Shown: positions 12,859 through 26,016 of the stretch, one piece after another
Layout: each line of letters starts with the position of its first letter
Position numbering within the stretch: position 1 is the first letter of the stretch
From: Loxodes magnus
Lineage: Eukaryota > Ciliophora > Karyorelictea > Loxodida > Loxodidae
Reading direction: 5' to 3'
Assembly (NCBI GenBank): GCA_946699065.1
Contig: CAMPDV010000024.1
Span: 1,116,001-1,180,000 of the forward strand
Length of the DNA stretch: 64,000 nt
Translations under genes and position numbers: made by a program
Notes under the pieces: generated by a model
Databases searched by the model: none
The model's input: the letters and a program-made list of their open reading frames with translations, nothing else
What the model was told of the DNA's origin: nothing

Positions 12859-15126
12859 TCATTGAATAACAAATAGTTAAGATTAAAAAAATACAGCAAA
12901 ATATATCTTCATTGAACTAAATTAAGTTTTAAACTACATACTATGGGATAAATAGTTATTAAGGGACTGTTTCATCTTGATTACATCACTCTGTTTCTCC
13001 TATTCATATATTTTGTTGCACTACAAGCCATTTTTTAACATTTTGAACAGTTTCTTCCTTTACTCACTGCTCTGGTATGAATTTTTTATCTCGCTTAGCT
13101 ATTTTACAAGTCAATTATTGTCTACTGCCAGTTTTCTACTTTCTTAGATAAGTGTTTATTCATTTTGCTATCAGTATTAAATAAGTGAATCTACATTTTA
13201 CTCTTCTGAGTGATTTTATAAGTTCGAAACATATTGATAAGTAGTTTTTAGTTACTCTTGAAGCTAGTCAAATTAAAGTAATTCTTTAAGCTTATAGTTT
13301 ATGTTATCTAAATCCTAATTTCATATTTGATTTAACTTGTTTAAGTTTAATTCAATTAGCTATATAAATTACAAAATTCACTCGCTTCTCTATTTTATTA
13401 TCAATTCATTAGACTTGTTTAATTGCTTCATTTACTTACTCTTTATTTTTACTTTATTTAAGTTGTTTTATAAGTCTTAAATAGTTTTATTCATTTCTTA
13501 CTCTTAATTTTTTATCTTCTGGATTTCTAATTTCATTTCTAAGACTTCTTATCTTAGTGTAGAATTTTCATTCTTAAGACTTTAATTATCTTCCTTAAAT
13601 ATTTAATTTTCTTCTTTAATTATTTAGTTCTCTTATTAAGCAGCTAGCCGTTCTTTCTTCTCCTTTTCGATTTTATTTTAAAGATGTTCTTACTGGCTTT
13701 CCAGCTTTTTATTCCACTCTCTTTTTAGTAAATTTTCCATATTATTAATCTTTTCCTTCCATTCTATTTCTAGTGTTTCCGTTTCCTTTTTATGAATTTC
13801 CTAGATTTACTCTGTCTCTTTACGATGAAGAAAATCTTTACTTTTAATTTACTGCTCAAGAGTTTATATAGTATTTTTGAACTGCTGGGTTAGATTTTCT
13901 ATTTGATTCTTTTGTTGCTCCTAAAGAGTTTTGAAAAATATATCATCCTTAATGTTATAGTCAATTTAAGATTCTTAGTCTGCATAAGTTCTTCTTTACT
14001 CTTATTTCATCTGTTCTTCCTTCTATTAAAGCATAGCAATTTAGTCTTTTAAATATTTCGTTTCTTAAGCCTATTCCTCTCTTAGCAACTGCTGTTGCTT
14101 CTAAAATTCTTAATCAATTTATTCTTGTTTTAGCTTTTATTCTTAAATTGTTTTATCTCTGTTTGAAATATTATCTCTGTATTATTTTTTTATTCCTTCA
14201 AGTTGAGATTAAAACTTAAGAAGCTCTTACTCATTTTAAATCTACATTCTTTTGAGTGCCTCATCTTTTTACCTGATAATTTCCTTTATTTTTTTATCCT
14301 GACTTTTTACATTTTCGCCAGCTTTCTTCTAGAAGCTTTCCTATTACTCTTATAAAGCTTCTTGAAGCTTGACAGACTTTTCATTACTACTTTTTAATTA
14401 AGTTTAAAGCTAAGATATACTCTACATCTAACTTGCTAAGAGTTAATGTGTTGATAGCAATATAGAGTCAATATTCTTCTCATATTCCTCAAATCTAAGT
14501 TCTAGCTAGTTTAAGTTATAACTGCTTGTTTATTCCACTTAGAGATATTCTTTTATCCATTCTTATTGCAAAGCCTTGCTACTTAAGCTTTCTTCTTATT
14601 AGTTTTCTTAGTTTAGTAGCTAAATAGGCAATTCTGAACACTGCTTAGTTAAACTAATCTACAACTACTGAATCTGTTATTAGATAAGTTAATAATTTTC
14701 CTTTTTACTGACAAGGTCTAAACAATCCTTAGTTTACTGAATTACTAAATCATATTTGCTAAAATAGTTAGTCATATACAATTACCATCCATTAAGCATC
14801 CTATAAGCATTTGTAATTCTGTTTTATATCTAAGTACTAATATCCTTCTACTAGCCTTGAATAACAGAATCTTAAATATCAGCCTAAGCAGTAGCTTCTT
14901 TAGTCTTACTCTTTTTTTTAGCCTTTTTCTACATACTTTTGATATGCTACACAGAGATAGCTTCCTCCTACATTCCAGCTTTAGCAAAGTAGCTTTCTCT
15001 AAGCTAAATATATCTCTTAACAGTCTCTTTAGGCATATTAGCAGTGAACAAAAGTTCCTCAGATAGCTATACGAATTATTTAAGGCTGTTTATTTCTTAA
15101 GTCTTCTAATTCAATAAATTAAGCAT
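12859..15126 (-). CDS. long coiled-coil protein
   Basis: 755 residues, rich in Gln, Glu, Lys and Leu, with heptad-like patterning over most of its length, for example LQEQQKNQIENLTQQF and NQIIKEENQIFKEDNQSLK. Nearly all Gln codons are TAA/TAG. The N-terminal 150 residues (MLNLLNQKTQEINSLKQ onward) are less repetitive and include a Lys-rich patch (KKAKKKSKTKEA). No catalytic motif is visible; a cytoskeletal or centriolar role is possible but unproven. The start is the only in-frame ATG after a UGA pair near 15223. The last 90 residues contain several UGA codons read as Trp in still-charged sequence, so the stop at 12859-12861 is likely but an earlier UGA (13111 or 13378) cannot be excluded. 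Confidence 0.75.
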
Positions 15127-15316
15127 TTTTACCTCTAGAGATAAGATATGTTACCTTAACTAATTAATATTACTATATTTTAAGATACGTTACTTAGGAT
15201 TCTGCTTGGGGACTAATAAAAGTCATCATTCATTACAAGAAAAGGGAAATTTAAAATTGGAGAATATATGGGCAAACACATTTTTATATCCAACCGCTTA
15301 ATTTTTGAAGATAGCA

Positions 15317-16490
15317 ATGAAATAAGAGTGAAGCTGTTATAGGTACTTAATAACCACTAATAAGATAAAATAAGGATATTTTTGACCTATCAAAGGAGCT
15401 AAAAATATAACTTCAATTGAAGATTAAAACTAAGAAAGGATAGTTACTTTTAATGCTCTAAGTATGGCTAGAATCATTTAATTAGTATAAAAGGAAGATA
15501 ATTAGAATTATATTTAAAGTATCTTAGATAATACTAAAGGATCTTAAAAAGTTAATATGAATTAGTCTTATTAGGACTATAAACCAAGATAAAGTCTTAC
15601 AATGTATTTTATAGGAGTTTTAAAATAAAGAGATTTGGATAATAAAAAAAGATATAAATAAAGGTATTATGAATAAGAATTGTTTATAGGGTTTAAAAGA
15701 CAGCGAATGAGGTAATCAAGATATCATGCATAAGATATAATAAATCAAGCTGAGAGATTAGAAAAAGGCAAAAAAAGCTTAGGAAGCTTCTTAGCCTCTA
15801 ACACTTCCAAAAATTCCCAATTTAAAGGCTTTAGAATTTTAAGCAGATCTAAAACTTCCCTCGCCTCCTAAAAAAATTAAGTATACCCTTAGCAAGATGC
15901 ATCATCCAGCTTTAACAGAAAGATAAAAGCCATTAAATACATAATATGACCCTATGAAAGGAGAGATAAGTTAGTTTAAAAGCCTTAAAAACCATAAGCG
16001 TTTAAAGGAAATAAGCTCCTAAACTTATTTCGCAAGAGACAGTTCTCAAGTTAAATTGAATCCATAAATTTAAAGATAGTCAGTACCAAACAGTCCTTAA
16101 AAGATGTCTTAATAAGTTTCATTTTGTCAGAAAATGCTGGTTACCAATACTTTTGATTTCATGAAACCTAAAAAGTTTGTATATAAAGACTTCATTCCCA
16201 GAGAATAATCATTGCCTTCTGAAAGATTATTTAACAAAGTTAAAGTTCTTACAGGAGAAGAAGTGGTTAAAATATAGCCTAATATCTTAAACTAGATAAG
16301 CAAAACCAACTATAAGTTGCTTAAAAAAGTACTAAATTAACAGATAGCTGAAGATGCTCTTTATAGACATGGTAATTATAATCTTATTTTTAAACTTGTT
16401 AGCAACAGAGAACTCTAAGAGAAAAAAAGTCTAAAGCTGATGAGAAAAAACTTAGTTAAGGAGGAACAGCCAAGTGAGTTAGTTGAATGA
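15317..16490 (+). CDS. basic hypothetical protein, one tiny intron
   Basis: I do not recognise the family. The first exon reads in frame 2 (ERIVTFNALSMARIIQ, then a K/R/Y-rich stretch RYKQRYYEQ) and the second in frame 0 (LPKIPNLKALEFQADLKLP, later DFMKPKKFVYKDF, LFNKVKVLTGEEVVK and ALYRHGNYNLIFKLV), ending EEQPSELVE-UGA. A 22-nt GT..AG segment at 15682-15703 joins the frames and gives 383 residues. The splice position is an inference from frame and dinucleotides only. The protein is polar and basic with no membrane segment or catalytic motif. An ATG at 15268 in another frame opens a 50-residue reading that I regard as weaker. Confidence 0.5.
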
Positions 16491-17968
16491 AAAAGGATAT
16501 TAGTGCTTAATTATTTAATCAAATATCTTAAAGCATTTGCCTGTCTTAAGTAAACAATTAATTTCAACCATTTGACAGCTTAAAGTATTTTTACTATAAG
16601 CTTTTATATAATTTAAATTACATAAATAAAGTTATTCATTGTTCTACAGAGATAAAGATATACTATGCGCTTTATCTCTTTTTTTTTTCATTTTAGTTTG
16701 CAAAAATTAATCATCATCAAAAGTATTCAATCAGGTTAACTAATATCAACAGTAAGTTATTCTTGTCATCAAATCAAAAATTTAGCCATTCCCAAAAGCT
16801 TAACTACCAAAACTTCTAGCAAAGTATGCTCTAAGAAATGATCAAAAGCCTTTAGTATATTATTAAGAACATTTAAAACTAGATTTAGTATATATTGATT
16901 TATAAACTTAAAGCTCCTGTTAATATTATAACTACAACGAAAGTAAACTTATTACAATCATATAAATAAAAAATTAAATCTTCAGAATTTAATTTTATAT
17001 CAAATGGAAAGTTAAATAATAAGACTAAACTACTAAACTTTATACTCAAATCTTTATACTAAATCTCTTATATTCGATCTTACTTAAATAAATGCCTTTT
17101 TTCATGGTAATTCCAAAATTTTATTTTCTTTAAAATCCTAATAATTATCAAGGGCAATTTAAGTGTATCCACTTTATTAAAATTACAAATTTGAAAATCC
17201 ATAGAAAGGAAATTAAAGTTATTACTTCATATAGCAATAATGATAACCTCTTCTTTACCATTAGTTAAGATTTCTATATAAATCCAAGTTAGTTGACTAC
17301 TTAAAGCATACCTATTAATAATTATTTTGCTAAGGTAATTGCATTAAGACAAAGCTGAATAAGATATAAAGTCCATCCTGTTGAATAGTTACACTGATTA
17401 ATTTGGATAGATTCAAAGGAAGAAGCAAAAGACTTGAGAATAAAGCAAGATATACAAGTAGCTTTAAAGGTGGAATATAACTAACATAATAGGTATATGC
17501 ATATAGAGCATTTCTGATGTATTAAAATTAACTAATTAATCCAAAATAAATTCCTAAAATAAAATATTATATCCCCTCTTTAAGATACCTCTAGCTTCTA
17601 TCCAAATATCCTTCTCTACTTTTATAAAATAATCTAAAATAACTACTAAAGTAGCAAAAAGTAGCAGTGTGACTTAATATTCCAGAGATAGTATGATGAG
17701 AGTGCTAGTAGAGTAGTGGATGTATATAAAGAAAGTTCTTTTGTAATTAAATTATATTGGCTATAAGTATTTATGATATAACAAAATTACTATTTTTTAT
17801 AATGTAGAGTACTGAGCTCTGCTTAAGTCACAACTTAACTCTGGAGTACTTTTGTATTACCTGCATTTAACAAATGGTAGACAGCTCTTCTACTATCTGT
17901 CTAATTTGCAGAGTTTGCACTTCTAGTCATTAGTCCCATAGAATAAAAACTATCGAAGAAAGCTTTAA
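16491..17968. other. intergenic, AT-rich
   Basis: A 1.5-kb stretch between two plus-strand genes. It is AT-rich with many homopolymers; I found no frame with convincing protein composition and no RNA gene signature. Confidence 0.55.
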
Positions 17969-20033
17969 ATGAATAAGGTAGTAAATAGTGATTTTAAAGA
18001 ATGAGCTTGAGTAGATTAAGAAAAACATCGAAGATATAATTTAGAATTACTAAAACAACAAAAGCATCCTAGAAAAATCTCTAAAGTTCTATTAAAGTAA
18101 TCAACTCAACCAGTCTCTAGAACCCTTTGACTTTGAATAAATCAACTCTTGCACCAAAAATTTAGAGGAGATGAGTCAGTTTATTAAAGGTTTAAATGCT
18201 TAAGAGGTTCCTGATACTTATACTAATAAAAGTTAGCTTTAGTAAATAGCTAACCTTTATAAAAAAATGATCTAGTGCTAGAATGAATTGACATTCCTAC
18301 CTACAGAATAGAACATTACATACATTTTCGCGCCTTTCAACGCTGATTTTTCCGAAATGTATATTCCTGATTTTTTAAAGTGAAACCCAGATACTTGAAA
18401 TAAAGAAAGCTAAGAAGCAAATGCTTAACTAAATCCTTCTTAAGAACTAGGGTAGGAATAGCAAGAAGTGGTGCAAGCTTTCTATAAAGAAAGAGAGGAA
18501 TTAATCTCATAGATAGATAAATTAGTTTTTGATCATAAGGAGGAAATGAGCAGCATTGAAAAATAGAATGAATAGCTTACTGACTATATCACTTAGATCT
18601 AAATTCAAATTTAGGAGTAAGAATATAAGCTCCAAGAGTTAAAGCAACGACAGGAACAAGCACTTCAATAATCCTAATTTGAGCAAAATGAACTATAACA
18701 AAATTAACCTTAAATGCAAAATGACTAAAATCCGGAATTTACGTACAGTGAATGGGCAGATTTATCATTTAAAGGTAAAATTTTGAAAAAATAATTTACA
18801 CAATGCACGAAATGTAGATCTTAAAAAGATAAAATATGCTTAGTCCTTTATTGTCAAGATATTGTTTGCATATTCTGTTTTTACGATTTCACTATGCCTC
18901 AAACAATCTTATCATGCTATAGTTTATAAACAGAGAATTAATAGCCTTCTCTAAGCAAAGATAATATCGTGCCTGAATATAACTGTCCAATTTGTTCATA
19001 ATAGTGCTAAGTATCAGTTATACTAGAAACATTACACTTCCTCATTAGAACTAAAATTCAAGCTTCATAGTATAATGATTAAATTTCCTTGAGTCAACTA
19101 TAAATGCTCATATAAATCAGCTAAAGAAATATGACATAACCTACTTAGCAAAAAGAACTAAACTAATTCCAAAGTTAAAGCCAATCTTAATATTGAGAAT
19201 AAGAGAACTTTCGTCAATTTCAATAAAGCTAAGATTTTTAATAAAAATAAGTACAGCAGAAATTACCCGAAAATATATCCTAATCAGAATCTAGAACTAT
19301 CAATAAAAAAAACACATCTAGTTAATCCCTTTAATGCTCTTAATGCTATTAGGCATACAGTGTAAACATAGTGAAACTCTTATGCAAACATAGCATTTGT
19401 CAATAGTGTTTACTTGATATTTTTAAGACAAAGTAATTACAATTAACAACTATTATGCAGTCCATGCAACAAGATTAATTAAAAATGGCAGCAATGCAAA
19501 ATTAGAATGACTTCAATTGCATTTAATGTAAAAACGTTTACAACATATAGTAAATAACTCAATTGTTCAATTAATATAGCATAACTATATAGACGTTAAA
19601 TAATTAGCAGATTTAATAGCAGTAGGATTTAAATTACCCTTAACTTAGGAGTTAGTAATCAATTGACAATTTGCAAGAATAAAGTTATCAGAAATGGAAA
19701 ATCTAGTTTAAATAGAAACTTGAGGAGAATATAAATAGCCTTAATTTCGCTGATACTTTCTAAAAGGAGTGCTTATAATGCGTTTAATGCAAAATACGCT
19801 CTTCTGTTTTATAAACTAATTGCTATCATTACTTCTGCTTTATGTGCCTTGTGTCATTATACGAGCAATAAACTGGGTTCAAAAGAATACTAAAAGAACT
19901 AGACCATATCAAAAGTTTGACATTAGATAAGCAAATGGCAATTAAAGATGTCAAATGTCCCTTATGTTCAATTGTTTTTGACAAAATTAAATTTAAAGAA
20001 TTTCTAATAATGTTGGGAAGATATTTAGCCTGA
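17969..20033 (+). CDS. protein with three RING-like zinc clusters
   Basis: 680 residues if a 22-nt GT..AG intron at 17978-17999 separates the first three codons (MNK) from the rest; the frame is then open to UGA at 20031. The N-terminal half is coiled coil (QIQIQIQEQEYKLQELKQR). Three Cys/His clusters follow. The first is QCTKCRSQK with CQDIVCIFC and CPICSQQC (about 270-340). The second is LQCSQCYQ, CKHSICQQC and CIQCKNVY (about 450-520). The third is QCVQCKIRSSVLQ, CYHYFCFMC and CPLCSIVF (about 600-665). The second and third fit C-x2-C ... C-x-H-x2-C-x2-C ... C-x2-C of RING fingers, suggesting a ubiquitin-ligase-type or scaffold protein. UGA is read as Trp in KWNPDTWNKES and QYWEQENF. Confidence 0.78.
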
Positions 20034-21972
20034 TGGAGTAATTCCCCTGCAAAATGAACTATTAATTTCTTAACTTATATTCCTATTTTTATATCTCTTT
20101 TAATTAACCTTCTATTATAATATCTTATTTCCATTTCTCTTTATATTCTAATTATAAGAGTAAAGCTTTATATATTTCCATAGTTTATTAGTATATCTTA
20201 TATTTATATAGCAAAGGGTCCTTTAAGGATTTGCAATCCATTATATTGCTTTAATCAACTAAATAATTTTGATCATACTAAGTTCTCTTTTTATAGCAAT
20301 TTCATCATTTATTCGATTAAAGACAAGAATACACTAATAAGAATATCTAGATTTTTTCTTTATAATATAGATCTATATCCCAAGCAAATATTTAGTTCCC
20401 AGCTAATAACAACGTACGAAATTAAATATCATAGATTAGATTTTTACTATTTTAATACAATTATGATAGAATTATTTCTTTAGCTAATTGAAGGAAATAA
20501 TCTGAATTAACATGCTATAGTTTAGAGATAAAACTATTGATACATTTATTACAACTCATTTTTTTCTCTCTTTCAGCTTAAAAAATTAAAAATTGATAAA
20601 AATGATTATTAAATAGAATAAGTCTCTCTTTATTTGTATTTTTGCTTTACGTTTTTCTCATTAATATCTCGGTTCCATTATATATGAGAAGATTAAGCTT
20701 TTAATCTAGAAGCATAGTCTATGCAAGTGTTTGTAGCTATCTTTATAATTTATCAATCCTTATAGATATAATTTATACAGATTCAATAAATAATGCGCTT
20801 GCTTATCAAGCTTTAAAACCAAACAGTTATCTTAACCAAAATTATATTTGAAGCCTATATTCTGTTATGTGATTTCAATAAATTCAAGCTAGCTAAGAAG
20901 GAAGGCAATTATCCTAAGTTAGGTATCGCAGTGTTGAAACGATTAAAGGGCATTACTTGCTATAAACTTGCTTTGAGTATTTTAAAAATTGATTACAATC
21001 TATATAATTAAAATATCAATTTAAATGATTAAGTTTAACCTAAACTTTTTATTATTTATATGGAATTTACTTAGTCGTTAGATTTCCTTAGATATTACTC
21101 AGCTATAGTTAATTAACTTGTTACATCTCGAAGTGCCTAAAATATGACTAATTAAGAGTAATACTTACTTATCATAAGAGTAAATATTATTATATTATAA
21201 CTATCTTTTCCCATCTAACTTAACAGTCTTAATTATTAAGAAGTTTATTTTAAAAGCCTTTAGTCTTTCCTAAACAGGGATTTCTTAATCATACTAGTTT
21301 TATGCATCTTTCCTTTGCTAAATAAGATCACCTCATTATATTAATCACTTTTTATGATTTTATAGATATGAAAAACCCTTTACTTGGAAATAGCAAGTAC
21401 ATTTTATTTAAACCTCATCAAAAATATTACATAAGCTATAACTTCTCAAACTTGACTATAAATATAAAGACCAAGTAGCTTCTATCTTATATCATAAGTA
21501 CTTAATAAGTAAGATTATTTTAATTAAGCATCTCAGTTTTAATAAATTGTATGATGGAAGTTATTTATATTAATGGATGGTATTTAAATTAAGCTTTTAC
21601 TTATAAATATCTTAGTTAATTTATTTTTTTGGCTAAGTGGTAAAACTTTTAAGGGTGTTGATGATGAAGGTTGTTGGAGATAATTCAGTTGGCTGTACAT
21701 ATGATGAATGAAAATTTATACCCTATGAAGCTGTTATTAGCTTTGTTAATGTAGAATAAACGTATATAATAAACTTTTGCTTAGCTGTATATTTTAAGAC
21801 AAGTATGGCTATAAAGATAAATTGCTATAATCAGAAATAACATATTGAATGATTTAGTAGTAAGCATAAGATAAAAATTATCCTACAAATAAAAATAGCT
21901 AATATTTTAGGTGTTAGTATCGAATTATATTAAATAAAAAAATTTGATAAAATTCCGAGTAATAAACAGTTT
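20034..21972. other. intergenic, mostly without recognisable content
   Basis: About 1.9 kb between convergent genes. Most is AT-rich. Around 21640-21960 the plus strand gives a protein-like reading (MKVVGDNSVGCTYDEWKF, FIPYEAVISFVNVEQ), but it has no clear start or end and runs against the convergent gene; I do not call it a gene. Confidence 0.45.
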
Positions 21973-22611
21973 TCATTATTAAAATATACCAAAGAGCTTA
22001 GATACGTATAAGCTGACTGCTGTCATTAGAAACAAAACTACTCCACGAGCTATGTTGTTTTAAAGTTGTAAGTTTCTTTATTTTTGCTTAAAGTCGCTTG
22101 TCTCATATGAAAGAAACTTTTTTATTCATTGATTCTTTCCGTAAACTTTGTTAATATTCTATATTTCTTAATTTTACTCTTTTGCACTTGAAGTTTTTCT
22201 AAGTCTTCTAGCTGAATCAAGTTTTTCTATTTGCAGACTTTTTCCTTAAATGTGATTTGCTTTTTCTAAAAGTTTGTTTTAAAAGCCAGTAGTAGTATGT
22301 CCTCTTTTCATTTTTCGAATATTAGAATACTTCTAGCTTAATTCTTGCTTTTTATCTTCGATATACTTTAAAGGAGATTGTACATCATTTTGTTCATTAG
22401 TAGTATAAGGATCTTTTTAAGTAGTTTAATTCGAAGGTAGGTCTAATTAAGCAATAGTTTCTTAAGCCTATTACTAAAGACTCTTTATCTCTTGTTCTTT
22501 TGCAATAATTTGATGTTAAAGATTGCTAGGTTCAGTGATATCAAGCTAATTAACATAATTTTCCTTCATATTTTTAATCACATAACCTTTGTTTATTCCT
22601 ACCTGCCTCAT
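21973..22611 (-). CDS. small tail-anchored coiled-coil protein
   Basis: 212 residues from an ATG at 22611 to UGA, which is preceded by two Gln codons (TAA TAA). The body is polar, with a Gln-rich helix (IAKEQEIKSLQQQAQE) and a basic stretch (KMKRGHTTTGF, LDSARRLRKTSSAKEQ). A single hydrophobic helix closes the protein (RGVVLFLMTAVSLYVSKLFGI), typical of tail-anchored proteins, including SNARE-like ones, of the secretory pathway. The length and layout would fit a Golgi or ER SNARE or vesicle protein, but I see no decisive family motif. No intron is needed. Confidence 0.72.
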
Positions 22612-23187
22612 TTAATTACTTAAAAACCACTATTAATTAAACTTTAATACTGCTTATTTCTATATCACACTATACTTCTTTATTACCTTTATGTCTCTAT
22701 TATTCGTACCTTTAATCTTTAAATCATATGGTAGAATAAAAAAATAAGAAGAGGAAGAAAGCAAAAGAAAACAGAGAGAGGAAAGGTAATATAATTGAGG
22801 TAGCAGCTGTGTCAAGTATAATTACTATGCTTTACATAATTGAGCTAGAATTTGCTGATTAGAAGTGATATTTATAATAGGTAAAATATAAAGTGATGAG
22901 TATATATTGAAACATTATAAATTAGTATGATAGAAAAGGTTTTTAATTTATACCTTTATATATGCTTTAACTATTTAAGCTAGATTCAATTGCTTTTGAA
23001 AGAAGATCATCTAACTGATCGCGTTATAATGGCAAGCTAGATTGGTTAGTAGTAAAGCCTTTTAAAGAAATCTAATGGTTGAAGGTAATATCCAAGGAAT
23101 TGGATAAGAGGATTGGAAGAAGTCGATAATGCAAGTAATAGTAAATTAAAATAAAGTTAAAGGATTTATACAGTCTTTAAATATAAA
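22612..23187. other. divergent intergenic region
   Basis: About 0.6 kb between the divergent starts of the tail-anchored protein (minus) and the receptor kinase (plus). It presumably holds both promoters. A purine-rich stretch lies near 22740-22790. No other feature seen. Confidence 0.55.
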
Positions 23188-26016
23188 ATGGCAGCTCATT
23201 TAATATCTAGAAGCACACTAATGTTTTTCTTTATCGTTAATATTTCTACATATCTCGAATCTGAAACTACCACTAATAGTACGAAAGAAGACATTTGGAT
23301 TTCTGATGACCCTGATGAATAAATCGATAATACCAAAAACATATAATTAAATCTGGCAAAAGCTGGGAAAAAAGTTGAACTCATGAAAAATATTATGAAT
23401 AAAACTGAAACCAGGATAATTCAGCTATCTAGCTAGGATTTTTTGGTAGTGACTAATATTAATTATAGCACTTTCGTTTTACAAACATACGATAAGCAAT
23501 TTTCTCAAATAAACGAAATAACCTTGGAAACACATTCAGTTATTCAGTATTTCAGCGTTAGCAGCTCAGAAAATTACTTTTCGATAGCTTGTATCTTTCA
23601 AAACTAGAATATTAATTAAACTGATATAAAGGTTTGGATTTTCTAGCTGAATATGTTTTTAATAGCGGTGAATAAAACTACTATTGAAAACTTGTAGTTA
23701 ATAAACTTCATATCAGGCTAATTTTCTAAAGATACTTTCGTGTTAATATTAAATGGCTAGATGAACGAATAATTTTACCTACTTTACCTAAAATATGAAA
23801 GTAACGCTAAATTTTCATCAGTGACTGAAATTGATAAATCACCTTAACCATTCGTTTACTATTTCCAGTTTATTAATTAATAAGGACCTTTGCTGTTATA
23901 TAATAGATGAGACGCGATCCAAGCTGTTTTTAAGCTGTATTAATTCGATTCTGATAACTATATCTAGATTCTTAATAAAACTTAGTGAGATACTCATTTG
24001 TCCTTTGCCTAGATGAAGGAAACCTTATACATTACGTTTAGTAATTTTCAAGACTACACTGTCATGCTCTAATAGTTTAACTTCTCAGATACCTCAAGTA
24101 ATTTGATAGAGATAGCTGAATCATATGTAGTCTATTACGCTTACATAATATCGCTAGCAGACAATTTCTATATGGTCGTTTATTAGAGAATAGAAGATAC
24201 TTCTCTACTCCATCTTAGCATCAGAATGCAAAACGACGAGTCATTCTAGCAGACCTTCACCATCCAAAATGACTTAGAGTATTCTATTAACTATGATTTC
24301 ACTTTCATCGTGCTAGGTGCTAATAAATTTGCTTTATTTTAGTAATGCTACCAAAAAATGAGCGATATCAAAGTATTTGGCTAGCTATACGAGTTGAAAC
24401 CGAATGAGTCAAACAAACACTCTAGTTGGCGTTGGTACTATATTCTAATAGCAGTTGGTGGTACTATCTTGATTATTTTACTTATTTTAGGGGGGTATTT
24501 ATTAAAAAAACATATAAGGAAGACAAAGCTAGACAGTATGATATCTTCATTCTAGGATTTTAAAGAAGATGAGCTACTAACTATATACAACCCTAAGAAT
24601 AAAAACGTTAACTCTAAGTAAAATAAGGAACTATATAAAGTTATTCGAAACCTTTTGAAGTAAGGAGTCTGAAATTTATCGTATGAAGAAATCTAGAAAT
24701 CTTTTAATAAGAAAAATGATTTGATTGGAAAAGGTGGATTTGGGAAAGTATACCGAGGAAGAGTTAGAGGGTAGGATGTTGCGATAAAGATAATCAAGAG
24801 TTTTACCTTTTAGAAAAAGCAAATAAAGCAATACGTAAAGGAACTGCAAGTTATATAGAGAATACACAGCAGCTTGTTTGTTTAACTGATTGGAATTAGT
24901 TTCGATGTTAGGTTTGTACTTGTTACTAACTTAATGCACTGTTCGCTCTTCTAGCTTATGTATCAAACCGACATTATCAATTAAATTTCACTGAATCAAA
25001 AAATATAAATAGCGGTTTAAATTGCATAGGCAATTAACTATTTGCATTCGAATCCGTAAATTATCATCCATAAAGACATAAAGCCTGAGAATATTCTGTT
25101 AGATTAGTATATGAACATCAAAATAGCGGATTTTGGAATGTCTATGTTGATAAACCCAAAGAATAATTAAATGATTTCTTCATAAACATAAGGGACTATA
25201 AACTACATGGCTCCTGAAGTTATATTATAATAAAGAATCACTCCAGCTGTTGATGTATGATCCTTTGCCTTGCTTTTTAATGAGCTATTTGAACTTGAAC
25301 GTCCGTGAAATTAATGTACAAATAACTTGGAAATTTTACAAGCTCTTTACCAAAAATAAATGCCGAATATTTTTAACGGCTTTAGAGGAAAACTTCAAAT
25401 GGCATTATATAAAAGTTTGAACTAAAATCCAGATTAAAGACCTACTATTGACTACTGGCAAAAAATGTTAGAAGAGATAAATTTATCTGACAAGCAAGGA
25501 CTTTCGAAATTTTTTGATAAGTTCTTTCTTCATTAGATTGAAATCTATTAGAATCAGTCGATCCTTGAATCATTTAGACTAAATCGATTTAGATTGCTTT
25601 CCTCTTCAAAAGACTCGAATTCAGAACTAGATCCAACATTTCGTGATTCTGAGAGATTAAAGCAAGAACGTCTTTAATTATTGAATTTTGTTAATCATTA
25701 ATTTACCACAAAATACCTTTCTAACTGCCATGGTAATTTAAGCATATTTAAGATAAATAACCTAAACTAATTTCTTCTTGGTCTCTATCTTAGCAAATCA
25801 TCATTTAATTACAGCAATTTAATGAATTAAAGTAGATAACTTCAATTAAATTTCGTTTAAAAGGCTTCCTTATAAATAATATTTAGTTATACCTATTTTA
25901 CTTTATTGTGTATTTATATTATCTTTATTTTCAATGGCTTCTTTAATTTTTAGGTATTCTAAAACTAATGCTTAGTTTAAATTATAGCAGTGAAGGATTT
26001 ATAGATAAATTAATGA
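23188..26016 (+). CDS. receptor-like protein kinase
   Basis: Signal peptide (STLMFFFIVNISTYL), an extracellular region of about 390 residues with several N-x-S/T sites, one transmembrane helix near 418-440 (ILIAVGGTILIILLILGGYL) followed by basic residues, then a cytoplasmic kinase domain. Kinase motifs: glycine loop GKGGFGKVY (about 514), VAIK (531), HKDIKPEN (629), DFG (648), APE (676), DVWSF (about 695) and RPW. The Trp of DVW and of RPW are both encoded by UGA. It should be an active Ser/Thr kinase (tyrosine-kinase-like fold) acting at the plasma membrane. No intron is needed. The kinase domain ends by about 25680; the frame stays open to UGA at 26014 through AT-rich sequence of low coding quality, so the true 3' end may be earlier. 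Confidence 0.85.

Noticed and set aside
21640-21960. Plus-strand protein-like reading
   Set aside because: No defensible start or stop, and it runs into the convergent tail-anchored protein gene; composition alone is not enough in a code without firm stops.
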